The notes beneath the pieces are model-generated. The model saw nothing but the letters and a program-made list of their open reading frames with translations. It was not told the DNA's origin and ran no database searches. From positions 62,001-126,000 of the forward strand of contig JAUMVK010000004.1 of NCBI GenBank assembly GCA_030530205.1: a stretch of DNA of 64,000 bases, written 5' to 3'. The position numbers and the translations under genes are program-made. This stretch comes from RGIG3701 sp030530205 (GTDB taxonomy: Bacteria > Planctomycetota > Planctomycetia > Pirellulales > Thermoguttaceae). How positions within the stretch are numbered: the stretch's first letter is position 1; the number at the start of each line of letters is the position of its first letter. Shown in pieces: positions 60,388 through 64,000 of this stretch.

Positions 60388-61398
60388 TCAAAACTCGATC
60401 CAAATCCCGCCATCTTCCCGCCTCACTCGGACTTTTCCCGGGAACACGCGGGCCGTTTCTTCTTCGTTCATCGCCATTTGCGCGAGTTGGGACCACTCTT
60501 CCTGACCCATGTTCTGTTGGGGGAGGCCGTTTTTACGCCACAGAAGCCGGAAAAGTTCCGTCCACAAAAACCGCCGGGATCCCTCGGGCAGAAAATCCGT
60601 AAACTGCTGTACTTCCGGCAGAGCGGGCTGAATACGGAACCCATTCCCCACCGGCGCGACGCACAGATCCGCGAGCCGCTGGGCCTGAGCTTCCACAAAA
60701 CACTGCGTTTCCCCCACAAGAGCCCCGAGCCGCACGAGCGCCGCATCCAGCGCCGGGTTAAAATCGCGCCGGAGCTTCGGCAGAAGTTCCAGCCGGAGCC
60801 GGTTTCGGGTCATTTCGAGGCTGGAATTACTGGAATCGGTTCGAAATCTCTGCCCGATGGCCGTCAGGTAGTCGAGGATCTCCGCCCGGGTGAACGTCAA
60901 AAGGGGTCGCACGAGCGTCACGGCCTCGGTGAGCCGGCGCAGTTTCGTCATTCCGGCCAGACCCGCCGGCCCGGTCCCCCGCAGGATCCGGTAAAGAATC
61001 GTTTCGGCCTGGTCGTCCTGATGGTGGGCCAGCGCGAGAAACCGGCACCCGAGCGTTTCGGCGGTCCGCGTGAGAAAATCGTACCGGGCGCGCCGCGCGT
61101 CCGCTTCCAGACCGTCGGCGGTCCGCTTAATGACCAGCCGCTCACAGACACACTGAACGTCAAGGGTTTCACAGAGTTTCCTCACAAATGCCTCGTCCCG
61201 GTCGGATTCTTCTCCCCGGAGCTGGTGATTCGCGTGGGCGGCGAAAAGTTTCAGGCCGAAAGTCTCCCTCCAGGAGCTGAAAAGCCGCAGGAGCGCCACA
61301 CTGTCCGCCCCTCCGGAGACCCCGATCAGGATCCGGTACGGTGACCAGCGCGCGAGGTCCGTAATGGCGGCGAATTTTTCTTCGAGTGGTTGACGCAT
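60388..61398 (-). CDS. tilS: tRNA(Ile)-lysidine synthase
   Basis: A 336-residue ATP-dependent enzyme that puts lysidine at C34 of tRNA-Ile(CAU). The PP-loop is SGGADS (~29-34), followed by HANHQLRGEESDRDEAFV, GLEADARRARYDFL and LALAHHQDDQAET, all TilS signatures. The chosen ATG at 61398 fits the family N-terminus; upstream in-frame codons to 61563 look non-coding. The protein lacks most of the C-terminal substrate-binding domain found in E. coli (432 residues). Confidence 0.93.
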   Translation of the reverse strand: MRQPLEEKFAAITDLARWSPYRILIGVSGGADSVALLRLFSSWRETFGLKLFAAHANHQLRGEESDRDEAFVRKLCETLDVQCVCERLVIKRTADGLEADARRARYDFLTRTAETLGCRFLALAHHQDDQAETILYRILRGTGPAGLAGMTKLRRLTEAVTLVRPLLTFTRAEILDYLTAIGQRFRTDSSNSSLEMTRNRLRLELLPKLRRDFNPALDAALVRLGALVGETQCFVEAQAQRLADLCVAPVGNGFRIQPALPEVQQFTDFLPEGSRRFLWTELFRLLWRKNGLPQQNMGQEEWSQLAQMAMNEEETARVFPGKVRVRREDGGIWIEF

Positions 61399-61744
61399 GG
61401 GAACAAACCACGGCTGGTTCAGGGCCGCGAAATATTTGAGGCAGAAGTGAAAGGTTTTTCGGGTCACGTTGGAGGTACAACCTCCCAGATTCTTTTTCCC
61501 AAATTTTAATCTTTGGCTGAAAAAAGTCAAGGGGTGGGATGTTCGTCCAGCCCAAACGAACATTTTTTCCTAAATTTTCAATTTTTTTGGGAAATTTGGG
61601 AGGGGGGAGCCTTGCGCAAACCGGGATTTTCTGGTTAAAATAATAAATTGTGAAAAGTACGCACTTTTTTATTATCACAAACACTTCAACAAAAATGACT
61701 TTTGGCGCACCAAAGTGAATTATATCGTGTAGAGGAGAAATAAA
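61399..61744. other. gap between divergent tilS and the repeat protein gene
   Basis: About 345 bases; AT-rich around 61630-61740 with TTATAT near 61721 as a possible -10. No gene was seen. Confidence 0.4.
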
Positions 61745-64000
61745 ATGCTCTGGAACCGGTCAAACGACTTCCTGAAATTGGCCCTTGCGCTGGGTTTGGC
61801 GTGGGTTTTGGCTCTCGCCCCCACCAGTTTGCGCGCGGACGAAAAGACGGACGAGAAGGACGCGGCAGCTACTGCTCATCTGTCTAATTTTATTACGCTG
61901 ATGCGACTCAACGGCTTCGCAGATTTGGGGATTTACTATCTGGAACAGTTGAATGAGGCAAAGCAGCTTCCCGCAGCTTTCCAAAAGGAATATGATTTTC
62001 AGCTCGCGGTTTTGACGGAGGCCTCCGCCAACCTGGCGCGAAAGTATGAAGATCGCCTGGAAGCCTACGACAAAGCAATTACGCTCCTCGAAAAATACAT
62101 CAAGGAAAATCCCGATGGGGAGAATTTCTACGTTGCCATTGGTTTCCTGCCGAACATCCGCCTGAACAAAAACCTCGTTTACCAGGCCATGGGGAACTTG
62201 AACGACCCCTTCAAGATCGATGACTCCAAGATGAACGACGAGGAAAAGAAGGAACTCGAGAAACGTAAGACCCAATTCACCGCCGACAAAAAGAAGTACG
62301 AGGAACTCGCACGCGGTGAACTGAAGAAAAACATTGACTTCCTTACCGAGTACGAAAAAATCATCCTCGACGGCGCGAAGAAACTCGACCCGAACAACAA
62401 GGAACAGAACGCGAAACGAAATAATATGCTGAACGAGCTGCACAGCATTCGTATGGCTCGTGGAAACACGTATTACGAAATCGCGAAGACGTACCCGGAA
62501 GGAAGCAAAGAAAGAAATGAAAATCTTGACAAAGCGCGCCTCCAGTACAAGTTCTTTTGGGATAAATACAAGGAACAGGGCCTTCTGATCGCTTTCCGCG
62601 GTCATATTAACGAGGCCAAAATGTTCATCGAGATGAAAAAGTATGCCGGAAAAGGCGAAGCCATTGAAATCCTCGGTGACCTGTATAGTGGTTTGAAAGA
62701 AGTCGTTTCACAGGACGAAATCCTTCGAAACGTTTTCGTTGAGGTCTGTACGTGTTACCTGAAAATCTTTGCTGACAAAGACTCGGGCGTCAAGCCGGAC
62801 AAAGATCAGCAGACCATCCTTCTGGAAACGATGCAGCAGTTTGATCCTTCCAAAACAGGGTCCATCCTTCGTACCTACGGGATCGAAGGGACTGCGGTTG
62901 GTATTGAGATGCGCCTGGCGTATATCGCCTATATGGAACATTTTCTGGATTTGAACAAACCGAAGGACGAACCCAAATGGCGCGGCATCCTGAAAGAAGA
63001 CGTTCGCCGTTTGTATGCTCTGCCGGCCAACCCGTTCCTGAACGAGATCCGCGCTCTGCATATTCGTTACTTCCCTGAAGAACACGTGGGTGATCAGGAA
63101 ACCAGTCTGACCTTCGCAAACTACAAGAAAGAGCTGAAGGCGAAGCAGGCCGCAAACTTGAAACTCCCTCCGGAGAAGCGTGATAATTTGTACCTGGAAC
63201 TGCATAAGTTCGCACTGAAGGAATTTTCGATCTACTGCAAGGCGCGTGCCGAGCAGCAGACTGCGACCGATGCCGACCGCAAGGCCGAAATTCAGGACAT
63301 TCTTACGAACAATCCGCCGAAGCTTCTCGATGTTTTCGAGATGTTGGAGTCGCTGAAGTCGTATATTCTGCGAGTGAAACAGTTCGAGATTCTCACCCTG
63401 GACCGTTTCTACCGTGCGCAGATGCTGTACTTCGCCGGCAAACAGTACGAATCGATCGCCCTGCTGGACTTCATCGCGAAGCGTTACAGCAGTTCAACGC
63501 AGGCGTCGAACGCACTCTACTACGAGATGGCGTACCTCTCTCTCCTGATCAGTACGGAATATCGGGAAGTCAAGAAGCAGATCCAGGCTGGAGAAATCAC
63601 CCAGAAAGAAGCCCTCAAAATGTTCCGCGGCGAGCTTGAGCTTTTGGCCTCGTGCATTGAAATGAAGGATAAAATGCTCCAGGAACCTTCCAAGTACGCT
63701 CTTGATGAAGTGGATGATGCCGGGCAGCCGATTCCGAAGCCGATCACCAAAATGGCGATGGCCGAGGAGTGGGAACGCCTTTGCAAACTTTGCCTGATGG
63801 CGGGAGCGATCGATATGGCTCAGGAGTACATCCAGAAAATTCCGTCCGACAGTGAAAACCGGGCGGCTCTGGAACTCTCCATTGGTTTCAGTCTCTGGAA
63901 TATGTACATCGAATACAAACGCGCAGACGATAACGCGAAGCCGTTCTCCGAAAAGCAGGCTTCTGACTACCAGAAACTCGCGCTTGAATTGCTCGAAAAC
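61745..64000 (+). CDS. long secreted helical-repeat protein (runs off right edge)
   Basis: The frame from ATG 61745 (AGAGGAG upstream) stays open for 752 codons to the window edge. It starts MLWNRSNDFLKLALALGLAW and a signal peptide ending ~TSLRAD (33). The rest is highly charged and helical with TPR-like units (KYEDRLEAYDKAITLLEKY, NTYYEIAKTYPEGSKERNE, RFYRAQMLYFAGKQYESIALL). Planctomycetes have many such long exported TPR-like proteins; the role is unknown. There is no stop codon in view. Confidence 0.85.
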   Translation, partial: MLWNRSNDFLKLALALGLAWVLALAPTSLRADEKTDEKDAAATAHLSNFITLMRLNGFADLGIYYLEQLNEAKQLPAAFQKEYDFQLAVLTEASANLARKYEDRLEAYDKAITLLEKYIKENPDGENFYVAIGFLPNIRLNKNLVYQAMGNLNDPFKIDDSKMNDEEKKELEKRKTQFTADKKKYEELARGELKKNIDFLTEYEKIILDGAKKLDPNNKEQNAKRNNMLNELHSIRMARGNTYYEIAKTYPEGSKERNENLDKARLQYKFFWDKYKEQGLLIAFRGHINEAKMFIEMKKYAGKGEAIEILGDLYSGLKEVVSQDEILRNVFVEVCTCYLKIFADKDSGVKPDKDQQTILLETMQQFDPSKTGSILRTYGIEGTAVGIEMRLAYIAYMEHFLDLNKPKDEPKWRGILKEDVRRLYALPANPFLNEIRALHIRYFPEEHVGDQETSLTFANYKKELKAKQAANLKLPPEKRDNLYLELHKFALKEFSIYCKARAEQQTATDADRKAEIQDILTNNPPKLLDVFEMLESLKSYILRVKQFEILTLDRFYRAQMLYFAGKQYESIALLDFIAKRYSSSTQASNALYYEMAYLSLLISTEYREVKKQIQAGEITQKEALKMFRGELELLASCIEMKDKMLQEPSKYALDEVDDAGQPIPKPITKMAMAEEWERLCKLCLMAGAIDMAQEYIQKIPSDSENRAALELSIGFSLWNMYIEYKRADDNAKPFSEKQASDYQKLALELLEN

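Overview
The window reads as a chromosomal segment of a Planctomycetota bacterium, probably a host- or particle-associated lineage that lives on complex polysaccharides. The main evidence is a DUF1559 prepilin-like protein, several PEP-CTERM surface proteins, a conserved planctomycete-type small protein at 58523-59038, a very long PDZ-rich RseP, a hydroxysqualene synthase (HpnC), and many secreted proteins with Sec or RR-type leaders. Most genes are monocistronic or in groups of two or three. No rRNA, prophage, integrase, transposase or cas gene was seen, and there is one tRNA (Pro, GGG).

Layout. 1-145 is the start of rplU (L21). 387-8449 holds sugar and phosphate metabolism genes: a Gfo/Idh oxidoreductase, a pyruvyl transferase, a low-MW phosphatase, a metallophosphoesterase, a KdgK-like kinase, a secreted tyrosine phosphatase, a corrinoid protein and a flavodoxin-fold oxidoreductase. 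8654-16820 encodes a DUF805 fusion protein, a secreted glycoside hydrolase, a propeller-like protein, an RR-leader aldo/keto reductase and an alkaline-phosphatase-superfamily enzyme. 16892-22441 is a tightly coupled three-gene operon: an FtsK translocase with a long acidic C-terminal tail, a secreted zinc-finger plus DA1-like metallopeptidase, and an orphan Mod-type DNA methyltransferase. 22470-31596 holds a CNNM/DUF21 membrane protein, a lactonase, an RR-leader surface protein, a GH20-like enzyme, tRNA-Pro and a DUF2961/GH172 enzyme. 31884-35957 is dxr-rseP-exbD. 36487-44773 holds a clan-A glycoside hydrolase, ribE, a LamG PEP-CTERM protein, hpnC and pckA behind a folded leader. 45027-61398 is rich in surface proteins (PEP-CTERM, DUF1559, beta-helix/autotransporter-type repeats) plus an orphan DppB-type permease, a glycoside hydrolase, a DUF1080 protein and tilS. 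61745 to the right edge is a long secreted repeat-type protein that runs off the window.

The most striking feature is the number and variety of short non-coding repeats between genes. There are five families: (1) a 19-27 bp hairpin with core ACGACGCT-TCC-AGCGTCGT, about 18 copies, nearly all 3' of genes and oriented with transcription; (2) a ~190 bp element that folds into a long hairpin plus a second hairpin, 3 copies; (3) a ~330 bp MITE-like element with CTATAGGCC ends, 3 copies, built around (4) a TTTAAACACGGATT palindrome that also occurs alone; (5) ~120 bp palindromes of the type CCTCCC...GGGAGG, 4 copies; and there are also AT-rich GAATAAC heptamer arrays that form inverted repeats. Several genes take their last codons and stop from these repeats.

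Joint picture: secreted glycoside hydrolases (GH172-like, GH20-like, clan-A-like, DUF1080) and periplasmic or cytoplasmic sugar oxidoreductases and kinases would break down glycans. PEP-CTERM and beta-helix proteins would build the cell surface; no exosortase lies in the window. All functional calls are by reading motifs; no database search was possible.
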